Shown: positions 6,239 through 13,339 of the stretch, in pieces
How the letters are laid out: each line of letters begins with the position of its first letter
Numbering within the stretch: position 1 is the first letter of the stretch
Assembly: GCA_964597315.1 (NCBI GenBank)
Contig: CAZQXD010000083.1
Span: forward strand, 1-16,728
DNA length: 16,728 nucleotides
Source: CAZQXD01 sp964597315
Lineage (GTDB): Bacteria; Pseudomonadota; Gammaproteobacteria; Competibacterales; Competibacteraceae
Direction: 5' to 3'
The notes under the pieces: model-generated
Told to the model about the DNA's origin: nothing
The model's database searches: none
The model's input: only the letters and a program-made list of their open reading frames with translations
Program-made: the position numbers and the translations under genes

Positions 6239-7326
6239 AAACCGGACTCCAAACGGACCCGGGTGGCAATCTGGAAGCCCTCAAGGCCAGAGCGGGGATT
6301 TTTGGTGACGGGGGCGCGAAAAGCCGTGTCTTGAAAATATGGCGAAGCTTCGATGATCTCGATTAACTCCGAGGAGGCCGATGACGCACCCTGTATCACC
6401 AGTTGATCTCCTTGCAACTGCAACCTGGACAGCCAAGTGTGGTCTGGCACGATCCGGGTGAGTTCATCGATAATTTCCACTGTCGGCGGTTGGGACTGTT
6501 TCTTGCCGACGATAAAGCGCAGGTCTTGCTCCAGACGGTCGCGTTCGGCGCGCAGACTCTCCACCGCCCGCACCGCCGGTTGTACGGCGGCGATTCGCTG
6601 ATTGAGGTAAACGACGGCTTCCCGCATCTGCCAGAGCGGCAGAATCAGAACCGCCGCCAGCAACAGCCCGGCCAGACCCAGCAACAGGCGGTTGATGTTA
6701 AGAGACAGGCGTCGGCGTCGGGGACGGCGCTCCAGTGGCAGCAGATTAGCCTTGGCATCTTGGGGGCAGAGGGCGGCCACCGGCCGCAACCCCCAGCCGT
6801 CCAGCCGGGCCAGCTCCTCATCCAGAACTCGCCGAGGCACGGCGCAGAGCCGGACTTGCAGGCGCTTCGGTCCCGGCTGACGTTCCAACACATAGGCATC
6901 GTAATAGACCTGGTCCACCTTGAAGGGGGTGTAACGATCCATCTCGAAGCCCACCACCTGGCGCAGGTTTTCCTCGGCGGCCAGGGGTAGGGAGATGGTG
7001 GTGGCCAGCACCCGCCGCGCCGGCAGCCGCAAGACCGGCTCCAGGCCGCCAGCCGTCCAACGCCGTAGCGTCTCCCGGACCTCGACCTCGCCGCCATCCA
7101 GGGGCAAGTGCTGTACAGGGTGAACGCCCCGGTAGTCTTCCCGGCTCAGCAGCAGCCCATGCTCGGCGAACTCCAACAACAGCCGCTCCGGTCCTGGATA
7201 GAGACCGCGGCGCAGCCGTTCCGGGAGCATATCCAGCAACTCGGCTGTCCACCAGCGCCAGAATTCGCCGGGCCGCCAACCCGCCGGGAGTCCGCCGATT
7301 TCGATTCCAAACAGTCGGGTCGTCAT
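6235..7326 (-). CDS. gspL: T2SS platform protein GspL (PilM/PilN-like)
   Basis: GspL anchors the GspE ATPase to the inner membrane and pairs with GspM. The first 200 residues form the cytoplasmic actin-like (PilM-like) part, with ISLPLAAEENLRQVVGFEMD and RYTPF (131-135) as the most recognisable stretch. After an Arg-rich stop (201-206), one membrane segment spans about 213-232. It is followed by a periplasmic coiled coil (about 235-270) and a PilN-like ferredoxin fold (about 280-360) containing EIIDELTRIVPDHTWL. The 363-residue length is normal for the family. The ATG at 7326 has no good ribosome site, which is odd because gspL is the only gsp gene here with more than 100 bases between it and its upstream neighbour. 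It overlaps gspM by 4 bases. Confidence 0.92.
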   Translation of the reverse strand: MTTRLFGIEIGGLPAGWRPGEFWRWWTAELLDMLPERLRRGLYPGPERLLLEFAEHGLLLSREDYRGVHPVQHLPLDGGEVEVRETLRRWTAGGLEPVLRLPARRVLATTISLPLAAEENLRQVVGFEMDRYTPFKVDQVYYDAYVLERQPGPKRLQVRLCAVPRRVLDEELARLDGWGLRPVAALCPQDAKANLLPLERRPRRRRLSLNINRLLLGLAGLLLAAVLILPLWQMREAVVYLNQRIAAVQPAVRAVESLRAERDRLEQDLRFIVGKKQSQPPTVEIIDELTRIVPDHTWLSRLQLQGDQLVIQGASSASSELIEIIEASPYFQDTAFRAPVTKNPRSGLEGFQIATRVRLESGL

Positions 7327-7437
7327 ATACTTGAAAAAGCCTAGCCTATTCCATCGCCACCGGAAGCGGAATGTAAGACCCCATGGGGTAGGTTAATGAA
7401 CTTGGCGGGCCTTGACAGGCGCAGCGACGCTGCCCGG
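7327..7437 (-). other. 111-base gap between gspK and gspL
   Basis: This is the largest break in the gsp run. It contains a perfect 12-base palindrome ACCCCATGGGGT (7378-7389) and a short inverted repeat GCAGCG/CGCTGC just after the gspK stop, neither followed by a T-run. I find no good -35/-10 pair by eye. It might hold an internal promoter, a processing site or nothing. Confidence 0.4.
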
Positions 7438-8361
7438 CTATTCCGGCGCTGTGGACACGCCCGACCAATCCCGCCAACCCAGCACCCGAAACGGTTGTTC
7501 GGGGTTGCCCGTCACCAGCCCCACCACCGCCTCGATGCCAGCCTGTGTGCCACCTGGGAGGCGGGCGAAAGCCGCGACACTATACGCGATGCCCGAGGCG
7601 CCCGACAAATAGGCGCCACCGGTCCCCGCGAAGGCAGGCGGGGGCAGCTGGCTCTCCCGATGCTGGCGGCGCTGCTGCAGATAGCTGTCCACTTGGGCCG
7701 CCTCTACCCCCGGCAGAGCCAGCAATACCGTGCGTGGGGCAACTTTGGGGTTGATACCGGCGGCGCCAGTGTGAACGGTGATCCAGGGAGCCAAACGGGC
7801 GTAAAGGTCCGTCGTCATCCCATAGACCAGCCGTAGCTCCTCGATATCCCTAAACGGCCCGTTGCGGGGACCGTAGGCATAACCGGCCCCCCGATAATCC
7901 GCTTCGCTAGGACCGTGCAGGCGATGCTCCTCGCTGGGGTCCCGCCAGTCCAGGATGGCGTCCACCAGCACCAGGCGGCGGTCATCCTCTACCCCGGCCA
8001 CCATCAACAGGCCATCAAGGAGTTCACTGGGCGCACCGTTGATATCCACCTTGCCGCCCTCGTCGCGAATCGCCACCTGCACGGAAGCGCCGCCGATCTC
8101 CACATCTTGGATGCCCCCATCCCGAGGCCAGCGGCTGTCCTGGTCAGGATTCAGCAGCTCCAACATGCCCCGCCGTACGCCCCCTTCGGCCAGTTGCTCC
8201 GCCTGGGCGGCTTCCACAAGGTTTCGCACCACCCCGGTTTCCCGGCGCATGGACAGGGAGAAACTGCCGGCCGCCACCGCCAGTAGCGTGGTCACCCACA
8301 ACACCAGGATCAGAGCCGAGCCGTTCTCACGAACAACCCTAGCCGGGCGGCACGGGACCAA
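7438..8361 (-). CDS. gspK: T2SS minor pseudopilin GspK
   Basis: GspK caps the tip of the periplasmic pseudopilus together with GspI and GspJ. The prepilin peptidase site is ENG|SALILVLW, with the cleavage Gly at residue 14 if the TTG at 8361 is the start. This is followed by the hydrophobic helix SALILVLWVTTLLAVAAGS. As is usual for GspK, the +5 Glu of other pseudopilins is absent. The large alpha domain inserted in the pilin fold is present (KVDINGAPSELLDGLLM, ILDWRDPSEEHRLHG). The frame is open to an ATG at 8544, but that would add an implausible Cys/Arg-rich 60-residue lead lying inside gspJ. The TTG at 8361, after a GGGGGTGGAC, gives 307 residues, normal for GspK, and a 23-base overlap with gspJ. 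The start codon remains uncertain because no ATG or GTG lies nearby in frame. Confidence 0.9.
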   Translation of the reverse strand: MVPCRPARVVRENGSALILVLWVTTLLAVAAGSFSLSMRRETGVVRNLVEAAQAEQLAEGGVRRGMLELLNPDQDSRWPRDGGIQDVEIGGASVQVAIRDEGGKVDINGAPSELLDGLLMVAGVEDDRRLVLVDAILDWRDPSEEHRLHGPSEADYRGAGYAYGPRNGPFRDIEELRLVYGMTTDLYARLAPWITVHTGAAGINPKVAPRTVLLALPGVEAAQVDSYLQQRRQHRESQLPPPAFAGTGGAYLSGASGIAYSVAAFARLPGGTQAGIEAVVGLVTGNPEQPFRVLGWRDWSGVSTAPE

Positions 8362-9028
8362 AGTCCACCCCCCCTGGCATCGGCACCGGCCCGCCGGCGG
8401 CCCCGCCCGGGGCCTCGCGCAGTCGCAGCGGAACCAGCAGTGACGGCCAGAAGCCCGGCTCGTCGTCCGCCGACAGGATGTCCAGGCGCACCAGTTCGGG
8501 CAGCCTGGGCTGGTCCTCCCAGTCGTCCCGCCAGAGCGGCTCATCCTCCCCCTCGGGAAGGCCGTAATAGGCGAATGTCACCTGTTCCACCGCGTTCACC
8601 AGCACTTCGGTTTCTGCTTCGGTGGGGTCGTCCTGGTCTTGATCTTCCTGAAACCGGTGATAATGGGTCACCAGCCGGTCCACCTCACTGCCCCGCTCCA
8701 CGGCCAGGGTGAACACATACAGACCGCCCACCCCCCGATGGGCGGGCAGGGGCGAAACAAAACTCAGAGACTCCGCTCCACCTTCGAATGCCAGTTTATA
8801 GATCCCGTCGCCGGTATCGCGCGCCACAGGCCTGGTCCGCGCCAGTTGCCGACGCAGAAACCGTTGTACCAGAAACCGTTCTTGTGCGGCCTGGGTCCGG
8901 TTCTCGGCGGCGTCCCAGCCCCGACCGGCGAAACGCAGCCCCCCGAACAGCACCGTCATCATCAACCCCAGCAGGGTCAGGGCGATGAGTACCTCCAGCA
9001 ACGTGAAACCCTTTTGTAGTCGGCTCAT
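8339..9028 (-). CDS. gspJ: T2SS minor pseudopilin GspJ
   Basis: GspJ is a minor pseudopilin of the tip complex with GspI and GspK. The start ATG at 9028 gives MSRLQKG|FTLLEVLIALTLL: a basic leader, the cleavage Gly at residue 7 and Glu at +5. The 229-residue product has the usual GspJ body, with a long N-terminal helix and then strands in LSFVSPLP, FTLAVERG and ELVRLDIL. The last 25 residues are rich in Gly and Pro (EAPGGAAGGPVPMPGG) and look like an unstructured tail, longer than I expect for the family. The frame extends upstream to 9187 but that segment has no leader and overlaps gspI. ATGA overlap with gspI at 9025-9028 indicates translational coupling; no clear separate ribosome site is seen. 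Confidence 0.93.
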   Translation of the reverse strand: MSRLQKGFTLLEVLIALTLLGLMMTVLFGGLRFAGRGWDAAENRTQAAQERFLVQRFLRRQLARTRPVARDTGDGIYKLAFEGGAESLSFVSPLPAHRGVGGLYVFTLAVERGSEVDRLVTHYHRFQEDQDQDDPTEAETEVLVNAVEQVTFAYYGLPEGEDEPLWRDDWEDQPRLPELVRLDILSADDEPGFWPSLLVPLRLREAPGGAAGGPVPMPGGVDFGPVPPG

Positions 9029-9423
9029 GGAGGCGGAGCCAAGCGCAAGGTGGTGAGGGTGACGTCCCGCTCGGCGCCAGCCTCGTCGCGCCAACTCACC
9101 CGCACTTCCACCCGAAAAGGCGCTAGGGCCGGTTCGGCGCCGGTGGCCGGCGCTGTCCAAGGGTATGGCTCCACCGCCACTTGCCAACGATAGCCTTCGG
9201 ACTCGGAATAAACCCCCTCCCCCGCTTCCAGAGGCTCGGCGACCCCCAAGGTCGCCAGGGTGGATTCGGCCAGCAAGGTGGCCCGGCCATAGCGTTCGGC
9301 CAGGTCGGCGGTACGCAGGCCGCCGGAAAAGATTCGCAACAGCACCCCCAGCATCAGGGCCAGGATGGCGAAGGCCACCAGCACCTCCAGTAGGGAGAAG
9401 CCCTTTTGACGATGGCTACTCAA
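9025..9423 (-). CDS. gspI: T2SS minor pseudopilin GspI
   Basis: GspI nucleates the pseudopilus tip with GspJ and GspK. The N-terminus MSSHRQKG|FSLLEVLVAFAIL carries the prepilin cleavage Gly at residue 8 and Glu at +5, followed by a hydrophobic helix and a short C-terminal beta domain (132 residues, normal length). The start is TTG at 9423-9421, preceded by GGGTGAG at suitable spacing; there is no in-frame ATG or GTG near the leader. The gene overlaps the end of gspH by 8 bases and the start of gspJ by 4. Confidence 0.92.
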   Translation of the reverse strand: MSSHRQKGFSLLEVLVAFAILALMLGVLLRIFSGGLRTADLAERYGRATLLAESTLATLGVAEPLEAGEGVYSESEGYRWQVAVEPYPWTAPATGAEPALAPFRVEVRVSWRDEAGAERDVTLTTLRLAPPP

Positions 9424-9874
9424 AAATGCTCACCCGGCCAGTAAGCCAGTTGACATCCACCACATAGCGTTGCCGACCGGCGCTAAGGGTGATCCGCCCG
9501 CCGGTGGCGCTGCCGTCAGGAAAAAACGTGATCCGCCCCGCATTCTCATCCAATAGCTCGGAACGTCCCGTAAGCAGTTTGAGGTCGATGCCACTGGGCA
9601 GCTCATAGTCCCGCTCCCGACCGCTCAGCCGATAGCGTTTAGCCTCCACATCCAAAGTCAGGGCGGCGGGGCCACGCTCGGCAATGGCTTGTCCCCGAGC
9701 GAAACGCAGGGCGGAGGCCAGCTCCCGGGCGGCGCCCCTGATTTCCAGGGCGGCCATGCCGCCTCCCAGGTTGGGCAGGATCAAGGCGGCGCCCGCAGCG
9801 GCGATCACCAGCACCACCAGTAGTTCCAGTAGAGTGAAGCCGCCTTGACCGGCCTTACTCCCAGCTCGCCACAT
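9416..9874 (-). CDS. gspH: T2SS minor pseudopilin GspH
   Basis: GspH is a minor pseudopilin thought to sit near the tip of the pseudopilus. I place the start at ATG 9874, giving MWRAGSKAGQGG|FTLLELLVVLVI with the cleavage Gly at residue 12 and Glu at +5; the product has 152 residues. The body matches GspH: AARELASALRFARGQAIAERGP, then beta strands ending ITFFPDGSATGGRITL and VDVNWLTGRVSIFE. The open frame runs on to 9970, but that lead lies inside gspG and is Met/Thr/Arg-rich without function. A GAGGA about 11 bases before the ATG could serve as ribosome site. The gene overlaps gspG by 20 bases and gspI by 8. Confidence 0.92.
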   Translation of the reverse strand: MWRAGSKAGQGGFTLLELLVVLVIAAAGAALILPNLGGGMAALEIRGAARELASALRFARGQAIAERGPAALTLDVEAKRYRLSGRERDYELPSGIDLKLLTGRSELLDENAGRITFFPDGSATGGRITLSAGRQRYVVDVNWLTGRVSIFE

Positions 9875-10292
9875 CCTGGTTCTCGTCCTCGCCGCCAGGC
9901 TGGCCATCGGCGCCCAGGGTGTAGAGGTCATAGGCGCCATGTTCCCCTGGGGACTGGTAGTGATAAGCAACCCCCCAGGGGTCTAGGGGCAGCTCGGATT
10001 TACGCAAATAGGGACCATTCCATTTGCTTGCTCCAGACGGTTCGCGGACCAAGGCTTCCAGCCCCTGCTCGGAGCTGGGATAGCGGCCCACTTCCAGCCG
10101 ATACAGGTCCAGACCGGCGCTGAGGTCCTCGATCTGCAAACGGGCGGTCTTGGTCTTGGATTCGCCCAGATAACGCATCACCTGAGGCCCCACCAGACCC
10201 GCCAGCAAGCCGAGAATGACCAGCACCACCAGCAGTTCGATGAGGGTAAAGCCCCGGCCAACGGTCGGGGCATGGTGTTGTTGATTACGCAT
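9855..10292 (-). CDS. gspG: T2SS major pseudopilin GspG
   Basis: GspG is the main subunit of the T2SS pseudopilus. The ATG at 10292 gives MRNQQHHAPTVGRG|FTLIELLVVLVILG with the cleavage Gly at residue 14 and Glu at +5. The 145 residues match the usual family size. Diagnostic stretches follow: LDLYRLEVGRYPSSEQGLEA, then DPWGVAYHYQSPGEHG, and the calcium-loop region LGADGQPGGEDENQDVASWE at the C-terminus. The longer frame back to 10379 was rejected because its lead overlaps gspF and the shorter start is typical. AGGG lies about 9 bases upstream. A 70-base gap separates it from gspF, unlike the overlaps of the other pseudopilin genes, which may allow separate control of this abundant subunit. 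Confidence 0.96.
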   Translation of the reverse strand: MRNQQHHAPTVGRGFTLIELLVVLVILGLLAGLVGPQVMRYLGESKTKTARLQIEDLSAGLDLYRLEVGRYPSSEQGLEALVREPSGASKWNGPYLRKSELPLDPWGVAYHYQSPGEHGAYDLYTLGADGQPGGEDENQDVASWE

Positions 10293-10352
10293 AGTGACAA
10301 CCCTGATTGAAATAGTGAGAGCCAGCAGAATTCCTACAAACCCACGCGTCCC

Positions 10353-10364
10353 AACACCGGTGTT
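10353..10364. repeat. 12-base palindrome at the gspF end
   Basis: AACACCGGTGTT is a perfect palindrome that includes part of the gspF TAA stop and lies 61 bases before the gspG start. No T-run follows. It could form only a short hairpin in mRNA. Any role in setting gspF versus gspG levels is speculative. Confidence 0.35.
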
Positions 10365-11577
10365 AGAACGCCAGTTCATTGACGCTGATGATCGCCATGA
10401 GGATGGAGACGATAATACCGGCGATGAGTACCCCTAGGGTGACGATCAGTAACGGCTCCAGCAAGGCCAGCATCCGCTGCACGGCGTTTTTGACTTCTTT
10501 ATCGTAGATCTCCGCCACCTTCAGCAACATGTCCTCCAGTTGGCCGGTCTCCTCCCCCACCTTAATCATCTGCAAGCCCAGCTTGGGAAAGCGCTTCCCG
10601 GCCAGTAGCGGTTCGGCCATGCCCTGGCCTTCCTTGAGGCTTTCGGCGGCGATGTTTAGTTCCCCGGCCAGCACCTGATTGGACAGGGTTTCTTTGACGA
10701 TAGACAAGGCCGAGAGCAGGGGTACGCCATTGCCTAGCAGAGTGCCCAGGGTGCGGCTGAAGCGGGCCAGTTCCAGACGGGCGATCAGCTCCCCCGCCAG
10801 GGGCAGGCGCAACAGCCAGCGGTCCCATTTCACCCGGCTATCGGGGTTGCCCAGTTGCTGGCGCATCAGCAGCAACACCGCCAACAGACCCAGCAGCAAA
10901 GCCCACCACCAGGTCCGCAGGAAATCCCCGCTGGCGATGACGATTCGGGTGGGCAGGGGCAGAGCGGCGCCAGCGTCTTGAAACAGCTCGGTGAACTGGG
11001 GCACCACGAACACCAGTAGGATCATCACCGACAGCAGCGACACCCCTACCAGAATGGCCGGGTAGATCAGCGCCGAGATCACGCTATCTCGCAACTCCTT
11101 GGCCCGGTTCAGGTAATCGGCCAGCCGGTCCAGCACCGCGCCCAGGGCGCCGCCCAGTTCGCCGGCGCGGATCATATTCACATAAAAGCGGGAAAAAACC
11201 CCTGACTGGGCCTCCAGGGCATCGGACAGGGCAGCGCCGCCCTGGACTTTTTCCAAAACCCGTCCAGTAAGACCGGCGAAGCGCGGATTATCGGATAGGT
11301 CCACGAGAATCCGTAAAGCCCGATCCAGGGGCAGGCCAGCCCCCAGCAGGGTCGCCAGTTCTTGGGTGAACACGCCCACCTCCTGGCGAGACACCCCTCG
11401 CGCCCCGAATAGGGACAGCCCGCCACCCCCGGAACGGCCACCGGCGGGGCGCACCTGTATGGGTATCTGCCCGGCGCTTTGCAGGTGGCGGACCACATCT
11501 TCGGCCTCGCTGGCTTCCATCCGCCCTTCCACCACCTCTCCGTCCGGGGCGCTGGCCTTGTAATAGAATGTCGGCAC
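10363..11577 (-). CDS. gspF: T2SS inner-membrane platform protein GspF
   Basis: GspF is the polytopic inner-membrane core of the platform, homologous to PilC of type IV pili, and is thought to couple GspE motion to pseudopilin insertion. The 404 residues contain two related T2SSF helical domains (about 68-192 and 270-394) and three membrane segments (about 170-192, 223-238 and 374-397). The duplicated pattern is visible in FTQELATLLGAGLPLDRAL (70-88) and FSRTLGTLLGNGVPLLSAL (273-291). GEETGQLEDML is also typical of the family. A Gly-rich linker (46-53) follows the N-terminal cytoplasmic segment. The start is GTG at 11577, three bases after the gspE stop, with AGGAC in the gspE tail as ribosome site. 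Confidence 0.96.
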   Translation of the reverse strand: MPTFYYKASAPDGEVVEGRMEASEAEDVVRHLQSAGQIPIQVRPAGGRSGGGGLSLFGARGVSRQEVGVFTQELATLLGAGLPLDRALRILVDLSDNPRFAGLTGRVLEKVQGGAALSDALEAQSGVFSRFYVNMIRAGELGGALGAVLDRLADYLNRAKELRDSVISALIYPAILVGVSLLSVMILLVFVVPQFTELFQDAGAALPLPTRIVIASGDFLRTWWWALLLGLLAVLLLMRQQLGNPDSRVKWDRWLLRLPLAGELIARLELARFSRTLGTLLGNGVPLLSALSIVKETLSNQVLAGELNIAAESLKEGQGMAEPLLAGKRFPKLGLQMIKVGEETGQLEDMLLKVAEIYDKEVKNAVQRMLALLEPLLIVTLGVLIAGIIVSILMAIISVNELAF

Positions 11578-11580
11578 GGC

Positions 11581-13320
11581 TCAGACGTCCTGGGAGACCT
11601 GCATCACCGCTTGCAGGACCTCTTCGATGGTGGTCAGCCCGGCCACGGCCTTATACAGGCCGTCCTCGTACATAGTGCGCATGCCGTCGGCCAGGGCAGT
11701 GCGCAGAATCTCCCCGGCGGTGGCCTGGCGCATCACCTGCCCGCGCACCGCGTCGGACACAGGCAGAAACTCCAGTATCGCCAGCCGCCCCCGGTAGCCG
11801 GTATGCCCGCACTGGTCGCAACCTCCGGCGTGGTACAGGGTGATAGGCTCGGCCTCGCTGAAGCGGCGCAGGTTCATTTCCTCGACCATCTCCGGCAGCG
11901 CCGGGTAGGGCTTGCGACACTGCCCGCAGAGCCGCCGCACCAGGCGCTGGGCCAGCACGCCGTTGACCGTGGAGGTCAGCAGGTAGTCCTCCAGACCCAT
12001 GTCCAGCAGCCGGTTGATGCTGCTGGCTGCGTCGTTGGTGTGCAGGGTGGAGAGTACCAGGTGTCCGGTCAGGGCCGATTGCACGGCGATCTTGGCCGTC
12101 TCCAGGTCGCGCATCTCGCCGATCATGATGACGTCCGGGTCCTGGCGCACGATGGAGCGCAGGGCGTTGGCGAAGCTCAGCCCGATCTGGGGCTTGACCT
12201 GAATCTGGTTGATCCCCTCCAGTTGGTACTCCACCGGGTCCTCGGCGGTGATGATCTTGCGCTCCGGGGTGTTGAGCTGGTTGAGCGCCGTGTACAGGGT
12301 GGTGCTCTTGCCGCTGCCTGTGGGACCGGTGACCAGCAAAATCCCATAGGGTAGTTGCAGCACTTCCAGAAAGCGCTTCAGGACGTCGCCCTGAAAGCCC
12401 AAGGCGTCGAAGTCCAGGACGATCCGTTCCTTGTCCAGCAGTCGCATCACCACGCTCTCGCCGTACAGGGTGGGCACGGTGGAGACTCGCAGGTCCAGTT
12501 CCTTGCCCTGGACCCGCAGCTTGATCCGTCCGTCCTGGGGCAGGCGCCGCTCGGCGATGTTGAGCCGGGCCATGATCTTGACCCGGGAAATCACGGCCGC
12601 AGTGGACCGGGCCGGGGGCGCTTCCACTTCGCTCAGCACCCCGTCGATGCGGTAGCGCACCTTGAGTCGGCCTTCGAAAGGCTCGATGTGAATGTCCGAA
12701 GCCCGGGCGTCCACTGCCCGGTGCAGAATTAGGTTCACCACTCGGATCACCGGCGCTTCGCTGGCCATGTCCTTGAGGTGTTCCACGTCATCGTCCAGAG
12801 CCGCTTCGCCCTCGCCAATGCCTTCCACAAGCTGGCCCATGGCCGAGCGCCCCGCGCCGTGGTAGCGTTCAATGGCCGTTTCAATATCCCCGGGCAGCCC
12901 CACCCGTGGCTCCACGTCCCGGCCACTCGCCAGGGCCACGGCGTCGATCACGTATTCGTCCCGGGGGTCGGCCATGGCCAGCAGCAGCCGCTCTCCGTCC
13001 AGGCCCAGGGGCACGGCCCGGGATTCTTTCAAAAACCGCACCGATACCCCCGCCTCTACGGGGCTGTCCTCCGGGTAGTCAGCGGACCCCAGCAGCACCA
13101 GGCTCAGGGCCTCGGCCAGCACTTCGGCCAGGTCCCGGTCGGATACCGCGCCCAGGCGCACCAAGACAGCCGACAGGCTACCGCCGCCGTCGCCGACCAA
13201 GCGGCTGGCCCGGGTGAGGTCCTGCTCGCGCAGTTTGCCCTTGGCTAGCAGGCACTCGACCAGACGACGGTCGGATGCATCCGGCTCCAGGTCCGCTTTG
13301 TTAAGGCTCTGAACTGTCAT
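11581..13320 (-). CDS. gspE: T2SS assembly ATPase GspE
   Basis: GspE is the cytoplasmic hexameric ATPase that drives pseudopilus assembly, bound to GspL and GspF. The 579 residues show an N-terminal MshEN-type domain (about 50-155), the N2 subdomain with ASDIHIEPFEGRLKVRYRID, Walker A GPTGSGKST (332-340, Lys338), the Asp box ITAEDPVEY (357-365), Walker B DVIMIGEMRD (396-405) and the His box STLHTND (424-430). Two CxxC pairs (C465/C468 and C501/C504) form the zinc-binding C-terminal module found in most GspE. The start ATG at 13320 has only a weak GGAT upstream. The gene begins 19 bases after the quinoprotein stop with no room for a separate promoter, so co-transcription is likely. First gene of the gsp block. 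Confidence 0.97.
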   Translation of the reverse strand: MTVQSLNKADLEPDASDRRLVECLLAKGKLREQDLTRASRLVGDGGGSLSAVLVRLGAVSDRDLAEVLAEALSLVLLGSADYPEDSPVEAGVSVRFLKESRAVPLGLDGERLLLAMADPRDEYVIDAVALASGRDVEPRVGLPGDIETAIERYHGAGRSAMGQLVEGIGEGEAALDDDVEHLKDMASEAPVIRVVNLILHRAVDARASDIHIEPFEGRLKVRYRIDGVLSEVEAPPARSTAAVISRVKIMARLNIAERRLPQDGRIKLRVQGKELDLRVSTVPTLYGESVVMRLLDKERIVLDFDALGFQGDVLKRFLEVLQLPYGILLVTGPTGSGKSTTLYTALNQLNTPERKIITAEDPVEYQLEGINQIQVKPQIGLSFANALRSIVRQDPDVIMIGEMRDLETAKIAVQSALTGHLVLSTLHTNDAASSINRLLDMGLEDYLLTSTVNGVLAQRLVRRLCGQCRKPYPALPEMVEEMNLRRFSEAEPITLYHAGGCDQCGHTGYRGRLAILEFLPVSDAVRGQVMRQATAGEILRTALADGMRTMYEDGLYKAVAGLTTIEEVLQAVMQVSQDV

Positions 13321-13339
13321 GATTCAATCCGTAAAGACT

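Noticed and set aside
7348..7386. 12-codon mini-ORF (ATG GGG TCT ... GAA TAG) before gspL as a leader peptide
   Set aside because: No ribosome site, no run of regulatory codons and no attenuator-like hairpin pair follows.
8362..8544. N-terminal extension of gspK to the ATG at 8544
   Set aside because: The added residues are Cys/Arg/Trp-rich, lie inside gspJ and would place the prepilin leader some 60 residues from the N-terminus.
11479..12354. 291-codon plus-strand frame opposite gspE/gspF
   Set aside because: Covers the highly conserved GspE catalytic region on the other strand; no family resemblance of its own.
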